A DNA stretch of 64,000 nt from Hippopus hippopus. Taxonomy: Eukaryota; Mollusca; Bivalvia; Cardiida; Cardiidae. Shown piece by piece: positions 22,465 to 34,540 of this stretch (its first letter is position 1; every line of letters starts with the position of its first letter). A program made the position numbers and the translations under genes. Below the pieces are notes generated by a model. That model had not been told where the DNA came from. It did no database searches and saw only the letters and a list, made by a program, of their open reading frames with translations. The stretch is from positions 10,610,252 to 10,674,251 of the forward strand of contig OX328097.1 of NCBI GenBank assembly GCA_946811185.2. The letters run 5' to 3'.

Positions 22465-22944
22465 TTAAAATCTTTACCAGAAGCAAAAATATTTGACCAG
22501 TCCAAATAGATTGATTGATTTGGAGTTTAACGCCGTTTTAACAGCTTAGGTCATATCACGGCGGTCAGTGCTCCTACACATGTGTTTCCTGGCTTTCTCA
22601 CACCAGTACTGACACATTTTTTCTTTCCAATTCACTGACTACTTTCTCACATGCATCAGAGGTGAGAGGCGAAAAGTCGCCGGAAAGAAAGTTTGCATCA
22701 ACCGGGAATCGAACTCACAACCACCAGGTCACGAGACCAGTCCATTAGTAGTACCGGTAGAAGCAGTTGTAGACGATAAATGAAATGTGGCTCAAGTGAT
22801 GGTACAGGTCTCTAATGGGTATAAAACAAAGTGGAAGAAGGAGGAAATGCATATATTCTCAGCATTTTCTCCTCATCCCATGATGTTTTCAAATGCCCCT
22901 TTGATCGCAGTCGGTAAAACCTAATATGTGTGGAAAAGGGTTGA
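22465..22944 (+). mobile_element. MITE C copy C11, split by a SINE
   Basis: Left part 22465-22508 and right part 22758-22944 form one C element around an inserted SINE. Confidence 0.75.
22508..22757 (-). mobile_element. tRNA-derived SINE S7 (third type)
   Basis: Minus-strand head includes GTGACCTGGTGGTTGTGAG and GGTTGATGC; tail has GTTAAAACGGCGTTAAACTC. The close relative is at 56154-56420. Confidence 0.75.
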
Positions 22945-23063
22945 ATGATAGCCTTCCATTTGTTCTAACGGTTTCCATTCCAAGGGATTCTGGAAATGAC
23001 GTAATGCGATAAATCTGGTGTCGCAAAATTATTTGATACAAAGATTGAAGATTATTCGAGATG

Positions 23064-23165
23064 TTTAACTCATAGCCAGACGATAAAATTTTAGACTTGC
23101 CTAAATTGAAATGTTTAGCAAACGACAAATTAAATGTGGCTAAAGTGATAGAAATTGTTTTTCGC
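23064..23165 (+). mobile_element. MITE C left half (C12)
   Basis: TTAACTCATAGCCAGACGAT and the internal ACGACAAATTAAATGTGGCT block, no hairpin. Confidence 0.6.
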
Positions 23166-24248
23166 ACGTTTTCAGCCAGGAAACCTTCATGGTAGCCAGT
23201 CATATTTTATACTAGGGATCCACTTTTTAAAAGTTGAACATTGCAAGGGCTAAGTAATTGATAGCCGCAAGTAGCTGGATTCACAAAATTATTTTTTCTT
23301 TTATGAACCTCTCCGGCCAGTAGTTACACTAGGCCAACAGTGTAAAGATGTCACGCCAATCTGTCACGCAGGTATCACAGTACAACCGCAGTGTATGTAG
23401 GCTCTGTTCTGTTCTGTTCTGGGTTATACCGCGATCTATAACCGTAAGTGGGCGTTTCTCTCCAGTGTATTGCGGTAACACCAAGGTAGATTAGGCAAAG
23501 CAAATATAACTGTTTGGAATTATGGCCTTAAAACACTGTTGACGGCTTTTCATCTTTACTGTATTCGACCATATAGCCTTTATCCCCCATAAGATACTTG
23601 TTGCTTCCTGATCCGATTGATATTTTCGGGCTTTTCTGTATGTACATTTAGGTACTGTGCTCTTTATTCCCAATTCAAGTAATCTTGTAGAATCTAAGAT
23701 CCAGCCAGAGGCTCTGATGTAAGGAAAGAATGTCTTCTTCAAATGCGGGTTTCTTCTAGAGTAACTATATCAAAGAAAGTGTGCTATAAGCCGACAGCTT
23801 TTCAAAAATAAGTTGCTAAATATATAAGCTGTTTTCATTGAAATTTAATTCTACTTGACGGTTGTCAGTACTGTCAGAACTTTGATTTTGGGGAAGAAAA
23901 AAAAAAGAGGTATGAAACCTTACCTCGACTGAAGGAGTGACCACTTAGCGTTTTTAACCCCTAGCAATATACTAGTACGTTTAGGCACGTGTTCGAACAC
24001 TGTAGACCTACAACAAAAGGTAAGCTCTTTGCAGTCTGGTCTTGAATACAGGCCTACACTGTAAGAGACAGCGTTGAATCGGCAATATTAAGAGTTTCCT
24101 TTACGTTCTGTACCATTTTTCCCCAAAATTATTTATCATCCTAAAGGTTGATCACGAGATTTCATGCACATCTCAAAGCCTGATAACGTATTCCCGTGTT
24201 GAACTGACAGAGGCATTCATCTTAATTCGTTATCTTGTACAAAAATAT
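23166..24248. other. No recognisable feature
   Basis: Longest stretch without family matches in the left half; no coding or splice pattern convincing enough to call. Confidence 0.4.
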
Positions 24249-24453
24249 CAAACCCTTCGGTGCTGAGCGCGACTCAGTGACCTTTTGAGGACAGAGTAGA
24301 TCGAGATCAGACTGCACAGAACGTGCAGTCTGATCTTTGATTTACACTGTCCGTTAAGGATATATGTCTCTCAAAAAATATATTTGAAATAGCAACATTC
24401 AGGTTTTTACTATCGGCTTGAAAGATTCATTTCACGTATTTAGCACCGGTTAG
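24249..24453 (+). mobile_element. MITE B copy B10
   Basis: Complete hairpin; both TTAA sites eroded. Confidence 0.8.
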
Positions 24454-24748
24454 GTGGTAAGAGTACAACTGTAATAATCTTTATCCTTCAGAATTAAATA
24501 ATCTTTGAGACAAAAAATCCTTTATGGTTTATTTAGTGAATTTCAGCAATTCAGTAAAGTTTTGATCAATAACTAAGATATCGAAGAGAGTCGATCCAGA
24601 TCAGTCTTGTCTTCTTCTTCCCTCGTCGCAAAGTTCATTAGACGTCATGAAACATCGGACATGGAGGTTGAAGATGTTCTGTGTCAGAACGTTTCCGGTT
24701 CTAGGACTGATACCATCATATAAAAAATAGAACTGTTAGACTAGTAAA

Positions 24749-25012
24749 TGAACCGTGCTTTGTGATAAGGGGGCTTGACGCATCTACAAAAAGTATCGAC
24801 CCAGGTCAGCCTGCGCGGTTCGCGCAGGCTGACCTGGGTCGAAACTTTTTGCTTTTTTGTAAATTTTCTGCATGTCAAAGGACAGGTGTACCTTATGATT
24901 CAGTTGATTGTTATACAAAGTGGATTTTATGGATCCATGATAATGTGATGTCTTTCTTGGTACGATTCATCACGGAGATACATTAAACTCCCCTTTGCCA
25001 GAGCACAGCTCA
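24749..25012 (+). mobile_element. MITE A copy A12
   Basis: Complete. The hairpin arms are perfect and the loop has changed to GCGGTTCGC. Confidence 0.87.
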
Positions 25013-25018
25013 AATAGA

Positions 25019-25257
25019 TAGTTACCCTTTACCAATTGGCAAAACTTTAAATCGAAATCTCTCGATGATGAAAAATTAAAAAAACAAAAAAGTGCCTCAA
25101 ATAATGAGATTTGTCTTTGAAATGGCAGTAAACATTGTTTTGAAAGAAGAAAATCTTGATTACTGGCATTTACTCTTTTTCCCACATTTTTTTTTTTTTT
25201 TTTTCAAAAGCTTTTTCACCAGGGTCGTTAAAACACTTGATTGTTCGATAAAGGGAA
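25019..25257 (+). mobile_element. MITE C copy C13, diverged
   Basis: Starts GTTACCCTTTACCAATTGGC seven bases after A12. The hairpin is worn by a T tract. Confidence 0.65.
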
Positions 25258-25408
25258 TAGACTTTTTTAGTAACTTGAAAAACAACAGCTGTTGCAGTTT
25301 GAAAGCCGCGTTTGACAAGAATATCTCAATCTATATAATATCTAGACATTTTAGGCCGTAGATATAGACTACACATGCTGTGAAGTCTTTTCTTAGTTTA
25401 TATATATT

Positions 25409-25812
25409 ATTTATTTCATGCTTTTCGGTAGTTTATAGAGAAATAATGGTGTATTATGGTTTGATATTTCATGGTTACGACCAGTGAAAAATACCGATTG
25501 TATATTTTCTAAAGTTCTCTTCAATTTTTAGGCGAAAACAGAAGTGCTAGCGCGTGCCATTCAACCAGATGACGCAATTGATGCGCATTTACCCTACATT
25601 TCTCTCGCTTTACGTAACATGTAATGCGTTGTTATGTGGAGGGGGGGTACGCCATGGGGGAAAACCGAAAACAACTGTACTGGATTTTGATTGAAGTCCC
25701 ATCAAAAAAAAAAAGGGTTAGAAGCATAAAATAAATAGAATTTTTTTTTTTTCGGTGAAAGATCGACATTTATTTCATCGAGTGAACATCATCGGTAATA
25801 TTTTTACGATTG
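25409..25812 (-). repeat. Repeat F copy F2, truncated in its hairpin
   Basis: Minus-strand copy of the F tail with the outer hairpin arm. It ends inside the palindrome at about 25812. Confidence 0.78.
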
Positions 25813-25940
25813 CGCCTTGTAGCGCACGAGAAAGACCCCTTTCTTGCCGTGGGAATGCACCCTTTTCTAGACTTGGGAAAGTTAAACGCAATAATCTCGT
25901 TGTAATCAATATTCATGAGCTAAAGTAACTGTATTCAGTT

Positions 25941-26164
25941 AAGGTCTACGACTCCTAACTCATCGGTAAATATCCTGTAACAGTGATCGACGTTTTCGTA
26001 AAGGCTATTCTGCCAATCTCGGCAGCTTCCATCTTTTAATATGAGAGTTAGGTGCTGTAGACTCACTAACTCATCGATAAATATCGTATAATATCGACGT
26101 TTTCGTAAAGGCTATTCGGCAGCTTCCTTCTTTTAATATGAGAGTAAGAGGCCGTAGACCTTAA
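25941..26164. mobile_element. Repeat I copy I3
   Basis: Dimeric structure as I1 and I2, inverted AGGTCTACG ends. Confidence 0.78.
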
Positions 26165-26734
26165 TTTAGAAATTTTGTTGCTAAAACTGGGGACTTTGTT
26201 TACTAAACTTAGAACCCAAAAAAATCTATTTTTACACAAGTAATTTGTAACGCGTCAATGCATCGGTCAAAAGTTCTACAGTGGTGTTATTTTAGGACAA
26301 TGAAATGCTTCATTTAGGATTCGTAAGCACCAGATTATGTCAGCCAAAAGGATTATGTGTAGCGTAATCGAAATATGGAGAGAAAACAACAAAGAGGGTT
26401 ATGACGCATTCGTTCATTGACGTTTCTGAATTTTCTATGTAGATTTATCTAAGACACACAGTTAGTGGCCATTAGCATTTCATTAAATTCCGAGTTCCCC
26501 GAATTGACTTACATGCATTTTTCCGTGTACAAGAAAATCAATTACGCTGCTTCTGATCATTCGATCTTAAAATAAAACTATAGTTGGTAGAAAGCCATGT
26601 TACTGGAGCTATTTACACTAATATGCTTTTAGTGTTTAATATTGCCTGACATCAAAGTTGTAGCTCTCTGAAGCACTGTGGTGTTATTTTTCCGTTACAT
26701 TTTGGCTACGTCGAAATTGACGTCAATTTATATA
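26165..26734. other. No recognisable feature
   Basis: No gene or family match seen. Confidence 0.4.
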
Positions 26735-26997
26735 TGATCCATGCTCTGGCAAAAGGGGGCTTAATGCATCTCCGTGATGCATGATACCAAGCAAGTTATG
26801 ACAGAATTATAAATTCCTAAAATCTGTTTTGTATAACAACCTAATGAATCTTGAAGTGCACTGGTCCTTTGACATCCAGAAAATTGACCAATAGCGAAAA
26901 GTTTCGGCCCAGGTTAGCCTGCGCGGACTGCGCAGGCTGACCTGGGTCGAAACTTTTCGCAAATGCATTAAGCCCCCTTTTCACAGAGCATGGCTCA
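26735..26997 (-). mobile_element. MITE A copy A13
   Basis: Complete with a strong hairpin. Confidence 0.88.
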
Positions 26998-27202
26998 ATT
27001 ATCTATAAAAAACGTTCCATTTTTCAAATATTAGGATCACTTTTTAAACAGCTTCATTTATATAATATTACATTGTACGTAGTCTGAATTATTTCAAATC
27101 ACTGTCATAATTATACCTTCATCTTTTAAACCACAAAAACTTAAGAAGTAAAGATGAAAAAAAACTGGATTAAGACTGTGATGAAATAATTATGGCCCTT
27201 AC

Positions 27203-27209
27203 AGCTAGA

Positions 27210-27245
<36 letters not shown>

Positions 27246-27305
27246 CAGAGAGAGACAGAGAGAGACAGAGAGAGGGTGGAGGAGAGAGACAGAGAGAGTG
27301 AGAGA
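27203..27305. repeat. (AG)n microsatellite with ACAGAG variants
   Basis: About 100 bases of AG dinucleotides interrupted by GACAGA. The open frames across it are low complexity, not genes. Confidence 0.95.
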
Positions 27306-27738
27306 GGAAAACGCTTTTAAAACTTGAAAGTGTATAGAATGGCTCAGCTGTGTAAACAAAGGAAAATTACCAATATATACGTCGTAAGAGATGGAAAAAC
27401 ACAAGGGATTTGTCCTCATTTAAAATTGGAAACAACAGCAGCGATTGCTTTGAAGGCCTACAAACATGAAATCCATTTTCAAATCTTCGTAATCTACAGG
27501 TACAACCTTGCAGTCATTAGGGACAACATTTAGCATGAAGATACAAGAATGATTATAGCTTCAAAATTAAGGATGAAATGGGTTAAAACTGCCTAAAACT
27601 GCCTGAAAACGAGCATAAATTTATCTTAAACTGTAAAAAGATAAAGAACACAGTTCGATTTTTCTAATCCACAGTTAGAAAATTATAAACATCCGAACAA
27701 AAGAACTCGAGACAAGTGATCGAATAGGATACAAAGTG
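27306..27738. other. No recognisable feature
   Basis: No supported gene or repeat. Confidence 0.4.
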
Positions 27739-27845
27739 GGCTGTTATCCATGCATTTTCTCCTTTTCTCACAATGTTTTCAACCGTTGCGTCGAAAACAA
27801 ATTTCATCTTTTGAGCAACATTTGATTCGCGGTCTACAAATTACT
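27739..27845 (-). mobile_element. MITE C right half (C14)
   Basis: One hairpin arm and the following blocks only. Confidence 0.6.
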
Positions 27846-27884
27846 TCATAATTGACAAATCATAGCCCGTATTAATCAACCATT

Positions 27885-28050
27885 CTTAAGAATATTTTTA
27901 GCCTTATTCTCAAGAATCTTCTATATGTGAAAGTAACGCAACTTCTGATTGGCTAAACCATTTGGTTTAGCCAATCAGAAGTTGCTTTACTTTCTTTTAT
28001 CAAGAATTAGAATGAAATTAAGAATAGTTTGGTGAATATGGACCCTGAAA
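27885..28050. repeat. Palindrome J, intact copy
   Basis: Arms meet at ACCATTTGGTTTAGCCAATC; outer parts TTCTCAAGAATCTTC and ATCAAGAATTAGAAT pair loosely. Confidence 0.78.
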
Positions 28051-28072
28051 GTTCGTCGTTTAGTACAGAGCT

Positions 28073-28445
28073 TAAAGTGACAATAAAGCCCAAAAGTAAA
28101 CAAAGCGGGTGCTTAAATACATTTGACTTTATATCATACCATTTAAAAGTATGGAAATTATTGTGAAAATGACAATCTGTCATTGTACGGTCGGTCCAAG
28201 CGTTAGATGCTGACAGAGAAATTAATTTCAAAACTAGGTTAAAACCTGCCAGGTAGCTGTGTCTTTTGTTTACTTTTTGCCTGAATTTAAGATTCTTTTT
28301 TCTGCCAGCGACTAGCATATGGCCCGACCACACGATAACAGACTACCATCTCCACCATATTTTTCATACTTTTAAAGGGCATGATTTAAATTTAAATGTA
28401 TTATGACACCTGCTTTGATATTTTGGCCTTTACTGGGCCTTTAAT
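28073..28445. repeat. Repeat L, second copy
   Basis: Matches 9572-9800 and extends beyond it. Its ends, CAATAAAGCCCAAAAGTAAA and TTTACTGGGCCTTTAAT, are inverted, so it is probably a fold-back element. Confidence 0.65.
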
Positions 28446-28773
28446 AGACTAAAATTTATCTCATGGCATCGTAGAATGACAGCTTCAGAAAGTTAGAGTT
28501 GACTTCAGTACGAGAAAAACGGTATACGATCTAAAATCGATCTTTTCGACATGCAATTAGCGGAGGGTCTTATCAGATTTGTGAATGAACAAGCTGATCA
28601 TTGTATTAGACAGACTTACTACGTCCTATTCCTACGTGATATTGTTTCTAGTATGATTACGTTCTGTAATGAATACTAATTAACTTCAAGAGCGTCTCTA
28701 TGATCCAGATGATAGGGCAGTGAAGTAGTAATTTACAAGCGACTTGTTAATCCGCGATATAATCACCACATGT

Positions 28774-29095
28774 AATTACTACATGTAACATCACTCAACA
28801 GGTAGTTGTAAGAGGCTTAAACCACCCAACATGGCATGCAATGTGCTGTGACCCTAAGGCCCGCCTACACTAGCAAACCACATTACTACATGTAACATCA
28901 CCCAACAGGTAGTTTTAAGAGGCTTAAATCACCCAACATGGCATGCAATGTGCTGTGGCCTTCAGGCCCGTCTACACTAGCAAACCTCATTACTACATGT
29001 AACATCACCCAACAGGTAGTTGTAAGAGGCTTAAATCACCCAACATGGCATGCAATGTGCTGTGGCCTTAAGGCCCGTCTACTCTAGCAAACATT
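28774..29095 (+). repeat. 107-bp tandem repeat, three copies
   Basis: Units start ATTACTACATGTAACATCA at 28774, 28882 and 28989, with a few percent divergence. Confidence 0.92.
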
Positions 29096-29219
29096 TGTTG
29101 GCGAACACCACCAAACACCGTATCTGCTGTTGTTTGCAAACAAAATTTTGCTAGTGCAGACCAGTCAGCAAACATAAGCAATCATCACCAAACAGTGATC
29201 GATTTCTAAAAGAATGAAA

Positions 29220-29700
29220 ATTGTTTCATATATTATCGTTTTTTGTCATTCTTAAACAAATACACGAGGTTAAAACGAGCTATGTCTTCGTCATGTTAAC
29301 AAATAGTGAAGTGCCAAAGGTCATAAAATGTAACGTTACAAAAAATGAACTAATGCTCGTTTGAAGTAATTAATTAATGGTCGTTTACTTTCGCAACAAA
29401 TCATGAAATGAATACTTACATTGACATTGTTTAAATCCACGTTTAAATGAAATACGCCGGATCGCAGTGACTTCAAGCACCCAAATGCACGTTTTACACA
29501 GGTTTCAGTGACATCAGTTTTCAGTGACGTCAGTTTTCAGTGTGGTGGGTCACTCAGAAGGGAAATTTGATTTCGTAAGCTTGCGCACTTGACGTGAGAC
29601 CGTAAAACAGGGAAATTTTACTTTGGGGCGACATGATTCGCCGCAGCCGTGAACAAGTTTCCAAGTGCCCTGCCACCTTACTGGACAACTAATGATGTGC
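29220..29700 (+). repeat. Repeat H copy H1
   Basis: Contains GTTTCAGTGACATCAGTTTT and TCAGTGACGTCAGTTTTCAG, then GGGGCGACATGATTCGCC and GCCGTGAACAAGTTTCCAAG. Relatives fill 46310-48292. Confidence 0.75.
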
Positions 29701-30282
29701 ATCCAATCAAAATGATCTTTAAACCTTTCAGGGCCATGAGTAGGACAGAATGCACTAAAGGACCACTGATAAAGTCGAGACGTCAAAAAAATCTTCGACA
29801 GTTTTATATGTCGCACTCAGAAGCACTTGCAAATTGATTACTTTCAGGTTTGCACCTTCAAAATCTCTCTGATTCAATCTTGGCTTACGGTGTGAGTAAT
29901 TCGAAAAAAAGCTTCGTTTACACCTATCGACTTTCAAATTAAACTTTTTTATCATAGGATCGTAAACTGTTTATTTATATATTGTCATACAATCTGAAAT
30001 TGCTGCGCTTGAAAATTTGCGATAAATTACGCTGAATGCACAAAATGCAGCTTCACTTTTTGCCACTCGGATAATACTTCTTTCCCAACGAAGAGAATGG
30101 CACTACTAATGGATATGAACTTCGGTTGAAAAAAGAACAAAATTTTGCCCTAATCGGCTAAAATTTTTAGAAGAATTCGTCACAAGAAGTAAAGTGACAG
30201 AGATTTACATAACGAATGTGTTGAGCATCGTAAAGTTTTGGAAACACACACGAACATCATCATTCGCTTCACCATTTACTCA
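29701..30282. other. No recognisable feature
   Basis: AT-rich, nothing supported. Confidence 0.4.
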
Positions 30283-30495
30283 TTAACCCTTAGGTCCCTG
30301 AGCGCGACTCGGTGACCTTTTGCGGACAGTGTAGATCAAGATCAGACTGCACAGAACGTGCAGTCTGATCTTGGATCTACACTGTCCGATAGGGAGATAT
30401 TTTTTTGCCAAAATATGCCTTTGAAGTAGCAGTATTTGGCTTTTTATTACCGGCTTGAAAATTTCATTTCATTTATTTAGTAGGATAAGCGTTAA
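30283..30495 (+). mobile_element. MITE B copy B11
   Basis: Complete with TTAA on both sides. Its right TTAA is shared with the C element that follows. Confidence 0.88.
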
Positions 30496-30675
30496 CTCCT
30501 CGCCACACACTTCCGAGTTTTAATGACCTTGAAAAAGAAGGCTTTTGAAAACGTTAAAAAAGGAGAAAATGCTGATAACCAGACAAATCCCATCGTTTGA
30601 ATCATATATAATTTGTCATCTGCAAATGCTTTGAATTTGGAGGTGTCTATAATTTGTCGAATGATAAAGAATCAA
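30492..30675 (-). mobile_element. MITE C copy C15, hairpin half lost
   Basis: Starts at the TTAA that ends B11. One hairpin arm and the loop remain (GGAGAAAATGCTGATAACCAG); the returning arm is deleted. Confidence 0.7.
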
Positions 30676-31174
30676 TACGGCGTGTAAGAGACTTTGATTT
30701 TACTCATTGTCTCCAGAAAAAAACTGAAACAGTCAACTTTAAAAGCATCCTTATGGTAAGTCAAAATGTTCCAATGTTCCGAGCAATTTATCCTTTTGCT
30801 ATTTTTCTTTTTCCGAAAGTTGACCGCGACGAAACACAGTCGTCTGCAAGTGTAAAGGATATTGAAATAAAACTGTGCTGACTTGTTTGAATATGGAAGG
30901 GAAGATTCTTTTAAAAAAGCTACGACATGAAAAACGATTGATTTTTTTTTTTGTTAATTTTGAACCATCTTTCAATTTATGTTAAAAGATTCAAAGTAGT
31001 TTGACCTCGATCTACACTGTCTACTGCGCAAAGGCAACTAAAGATATGAGACAGTGCGAAATAATCCTGCTATATTATAATACTAGCTCTTTTTTTTTTT
31101 TCTTTTGATATTTCGGCCAGAGGCCTTTATCAAGAAAGAAAAACGTATCTTTCTTGATATAGACCGTCTTATCG

Positions 31175-31285
31175 TCTTATCGGACAGTGTAGATCCAAGA
31201 CCAGAACTTCACGTTCTGTGCAGTTTAGTCTTGATCTACACTGGCCGCAAAAGCGCTCCGAGTCGCGCTTAGCAGCTCAAGGGCT
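31175..31285 (-). mobile_element. MITE B partial copy B12
   Basis: Hairpin (mismatched) and one terminus. Confidence 0.7.
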
Positions 31286-32108
31286 GATGTACCTGTTATA
31301 GCAACCGAACACATTTTTTTACAGACTATAGCCGTTGTCGGCGCATGTCATATTCTTCGAATATTCGACCTGTTTGCTATGAGGCATCACTATCCTGTAC
31401 AGGGTAAATATTAATACGCGGTGTGTACAGTAACTCTGCCGCTGATAAAGTAGCAATGGAGAAAATGGCATAAATAATACTTCTGTGGAAAAATCTAGAC
31501 TGTTTTTCGCTCCAAATTGCTTAATCTGATTTTTTCAAACGGGAAAAACAGTTTTTACAAATATCATTCTTTTACTGCTCATCTTTGAATACAGTTTCTA
31601 AATATAGATTTCAGGGAAACCAGGATTTGTGCAGGGTTTTTTTCCACAGACCTATCAACATGAAATGTCTGGGCTTATACCGAGGCCCGTAAGGCCTGTG
31701 TTTATAAATGACTGGTGCATGGGTTCCATGCTAGCTTACCATAGCTAAATGTATCATACCAGGTAGCGTTTTATTGAGTAAACGTTTATTTTATTTTGAA
31801 ATTCGGAGTAACGATTATCGTTTTGAAAAGTAGTCCGGTTCTGTACCCAGAATGCCCCAATCAGATAGGTCAGTATTTGAAAAAATGCCACCCAGCGGAA
31901 GATAATGGACCATAGAAGCCTTTTCGACGCGTTTCCCTTTTACACTTGAGAGAAATGAGCATGCAGGGTGTTTTCGGATTTTTTTTTTTTTCCTCTATTA
32001 TCATCTTAAATTGAAAACGTGTCTGTTTACAGTTTTTTGATTAACACTGTCTCACGTAAAGACTTTTTCTTTAATTCTGTGTGATAAAAAACGGCGAGTT
32101 GCGTGATA
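31286..32108. other. No recognisable gene
   Basis: A stretch near 31440-31560 containing CTGTTTTTCGCTCCAAATT matches, in reverse, 51945-52030, so it is probably an unnamed low-copy repeat. Confidence 0.4.
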
Positions 32109-32326
32109 ACAACCCTTCACCAAACCACCCCGTATTTTAACGACCCGTAAGATGAAGATCTCTGAAAACATTGTGGGAAAAGGAGAAAATGCTGGTAACC
32201 AGCATTTTCTCCTTTTCCCACAATATTTTGTACCCTGTCAAAGAACGTTGTACCAATTCTGAATTTGTCGTAGACAGGGTGATTTGAATTTGGGAGAGTC
32301 GAAATTTTTTTTAGATGAAGTAGTTA
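32109..32326 (-). mobile_element. MITE C copy C16, best hairpin
   Basis: Central palindrome pairs over about 32 bases per arm with one mismatch (32166-32230). The right end is GATGAAGTAGTTAA. Confidence 0.85.
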
Positions 32327-32524
32327 ATTCAATAACAGAACAATGTTATGGTTTACATTCTAAATCAGGCGTTGCGTTGCACTGTTTATCTCTGCTTACA
32401 TTTTGTTGAATCGGAGCCCTTTACCTTGGGGTTTTTTTTACCCTGAAGTGGAAAAGGTGTTTGAATTCATTGCGGGAAAACAGGATAGCTAGTTTTCTGA
32501 ATTGTCTTCTTTCCCCACTATCCT

Positions 32525-32705
32525 TGAGATGTGGGCTTTAAAAACATTAAGGGAAAAGGAGAAAATGCTGGTAATCATTTTCCTTTTTCCCCACTATGTT
32601 CTTTACCCCGTCATAGACGAATGCCGTTAACTGAGCTACATTTGACCTATCATCTACAAATGCTTTCTGTCTAAACATTTTTTTCGTCTGATAAAGCAGA
32701 CAACC
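32525..32705 (-). mobile_element. MITE C copy C17, diverged
   Basis: Hairpin loop shortened to GCTGGTAATC; end blocks ATCATCTACAAATGCTTTCT are clear. Confidence 0.65.
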
Positions 32706-32818
32706 CAAATATCTTGCAAATACGACTTTTAGGTCTCTGCAGAGAATAGTTTTGGGAAATATTGCGGGAAAACTATTAAATGCCTATAATAAGCAAAAGC
32801 TCCACGAATATAAATAAT

Positions 32819-33071
32819 TGAGCCATGCTCTGTGAAAAGGGGGCTTAATGCATCTGCGAAAAGTATCTACCCAGGTCAGCCTGCGCAGACTGACCTGGGC
32901 CAAAACTTTTCGCTATTGGGCAGTTTTCTGTATGTCCAAGGACCATTCTACTTCATAATTTAGTCGGTTGTAAGATTAAATTGATCTTATGGCACCATAA
33001 TTATGTGATCACCTGCTTGGTCTGATGCATCACGGAGATGCATTAAGCCCCCTTTCGCCAGAACTTGGCTC
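32819..33071 (+). mobile_element. MITE A copy A14, hairpin centre deleted
   Basis: Element otherwise complete. The hairpin reads CCCAGGTCAGCCTGCGCAGA then CTGACCTGGG, so the palindrome centre and about nine bases of one arm are gone. Confidence 0.87.
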
Positions 33072-33221
33072 TAATATTTGTATGTCTTTGTGTCATCTCT
33101 GGATAGTATCTTTGGATAGTATGAAGTTTCCCGAACTCTTTCCAAAATGACAAGACTTCTTTATCGTCGCCAATATTCAAAGCATTCGCATTTGCAACTT
33201 TTTTCCTTTTGTATGACCTAC

Positions 33222-33700
33222 TTCATTTAACCTGAACCAGGTCAACATCATTTAAATATATTAATATTCTATTATTACCCTCGGCATCGCTCAGCACATG
33301 TCCCGAATGGTCACGGAAATATTTCGTAGGGTTTGCGCGAATTAACGCTTAGCTCGCTAGATAAGTAAATTGAAACTTTCCTGTCAATAGTAAAGAAAAG
33401 CAAATATTGCCATTTCAAATTATTTTTTGTGCGAAAATATCTCACTCATCGGACAGTGTAGATCCAAGATCAGACTGCACGTTCTGTGCAGTCTGATCTT
33501 GATCTACACTGACCGCAAAAGGGCCTTGAGTTGCGCTTACTATGATAAGTGTTAAATTGCTTACCTGTGTATATAAATACCTTCCCGTGTATATATAAAA
33601 GTTCCCGAATTATCGTCGAAGTTCTATTTATATGCCTACTTATATATTCAGCATAAAGGTCAGGATCAGGTTAAATGAAATAGGCAACATATAAAAACAA
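33222..33700 (+). repeat. Repeat K, occupied copy
   Basis: Matches 41069-41410, but holds a B element at 33342-33555. Blocks include TCCCGAATGGTCACGGAAAT and CATATATTCAGC-like sequence. Non-coding. Confidence 0.8.
33342..33555 (-). mobile_element. MITE B copy B13, with matched empty site
   Basis: Complete. CGAATTAA on the left and GTTAAATTGCTTACCTG on the right correspond to the uninterrupted CGAATTAAATTGCTTACC at 41282-41299. Confidence 0.92.
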
Positions 33701-33990
33701 AGGATGAAATACGTAGTTTAAATTCAAGCTTACGTCCTTGGATGGCCCGTAAAAGATTCCGTAGATCTATAACAGACGTTATTTTCCTAACGTCTTCTGC
33801 GATAATAGAATACCGAGCTTCAAATGTGTTCTTTCAGGAGCTTAAGGACTCTCAATGCCGCCGGTATGGTTTTATCAGAAAATGAGGTTTTTATACGTTT
33901 TGTCTGAATGACCGTTTATTCTAACTTATTACTTCCTGAAATAAATTTGCAGCAGACGACTTTGAAAACATCGTTGTAAAATCTGGATAA
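33701..33990. other. No recognisable feature
   Basis: Nothing supported. Confidence 0.35.
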
Positions 33991-34013
33991 TCGATAAAGA
34001 TGATGGTTAAATT

Positions 34014-34050
34014 TGTGCAGTCTGATCTTGGATCTACATCTTCCGCGACA
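34014..34050. repeat. Single-arm MITE B hairpin fragment
   Basis: GTGCAGTCTGATCTTGGATC with no partner arm. Confidence 0.5.
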
Positions 34051-34540
34051 TTATTTTATGGTCTTGGCAAAACAGCCTTAAAGGGGCCTATTTCTTGTAA
34101 AACACCTATGAATACGCTTAGATTAATTATAAACTGTGCGGTTAAACTCTGTAAAAAGGTTGCATTTTTTTCGTTTAAGTAAAGGGATAACGGTTTTGCA
34201 ATCGGCAACTCCGGCTATTTTCATTACATCAGATATGACGTCATCAAACCGACTTGAATACGAATTCTCGTTATCGACTCGAGCTGTATCATGTGATATT
34301 CCCACACGTCTTTGCGAAATTCGGGTGGTATATTGAAAAATACCGTAAGAGGCTACGTAACGTACTAAAGAAATACCACCAAAAAAGTTATATTTTTTTT
34401 CTTTCTTGGAACTTCGCTCTTTACAAATGATTTGTCAGCTATCGCCCTACTAAATCTGTCTTTTTTTTTTTCAAATTTAGGGAGATTATAAAAATCTGAA
34501 TAGCTGCCTTTAAAATAGCGATAAGTTTTTTTTTTATATA

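Noticed and set aside
27141..27419. Frame rich in Ser-Leu
   Set aside because: It is the translation of the (AG)n microsatellite.
31090..31165. Possible Penelope-like or other retroelement end (CGGCCAGAGGCCTTTATC)
   Set aside because: Only a short motif with no adjoining reading frame; cannot be assigned.
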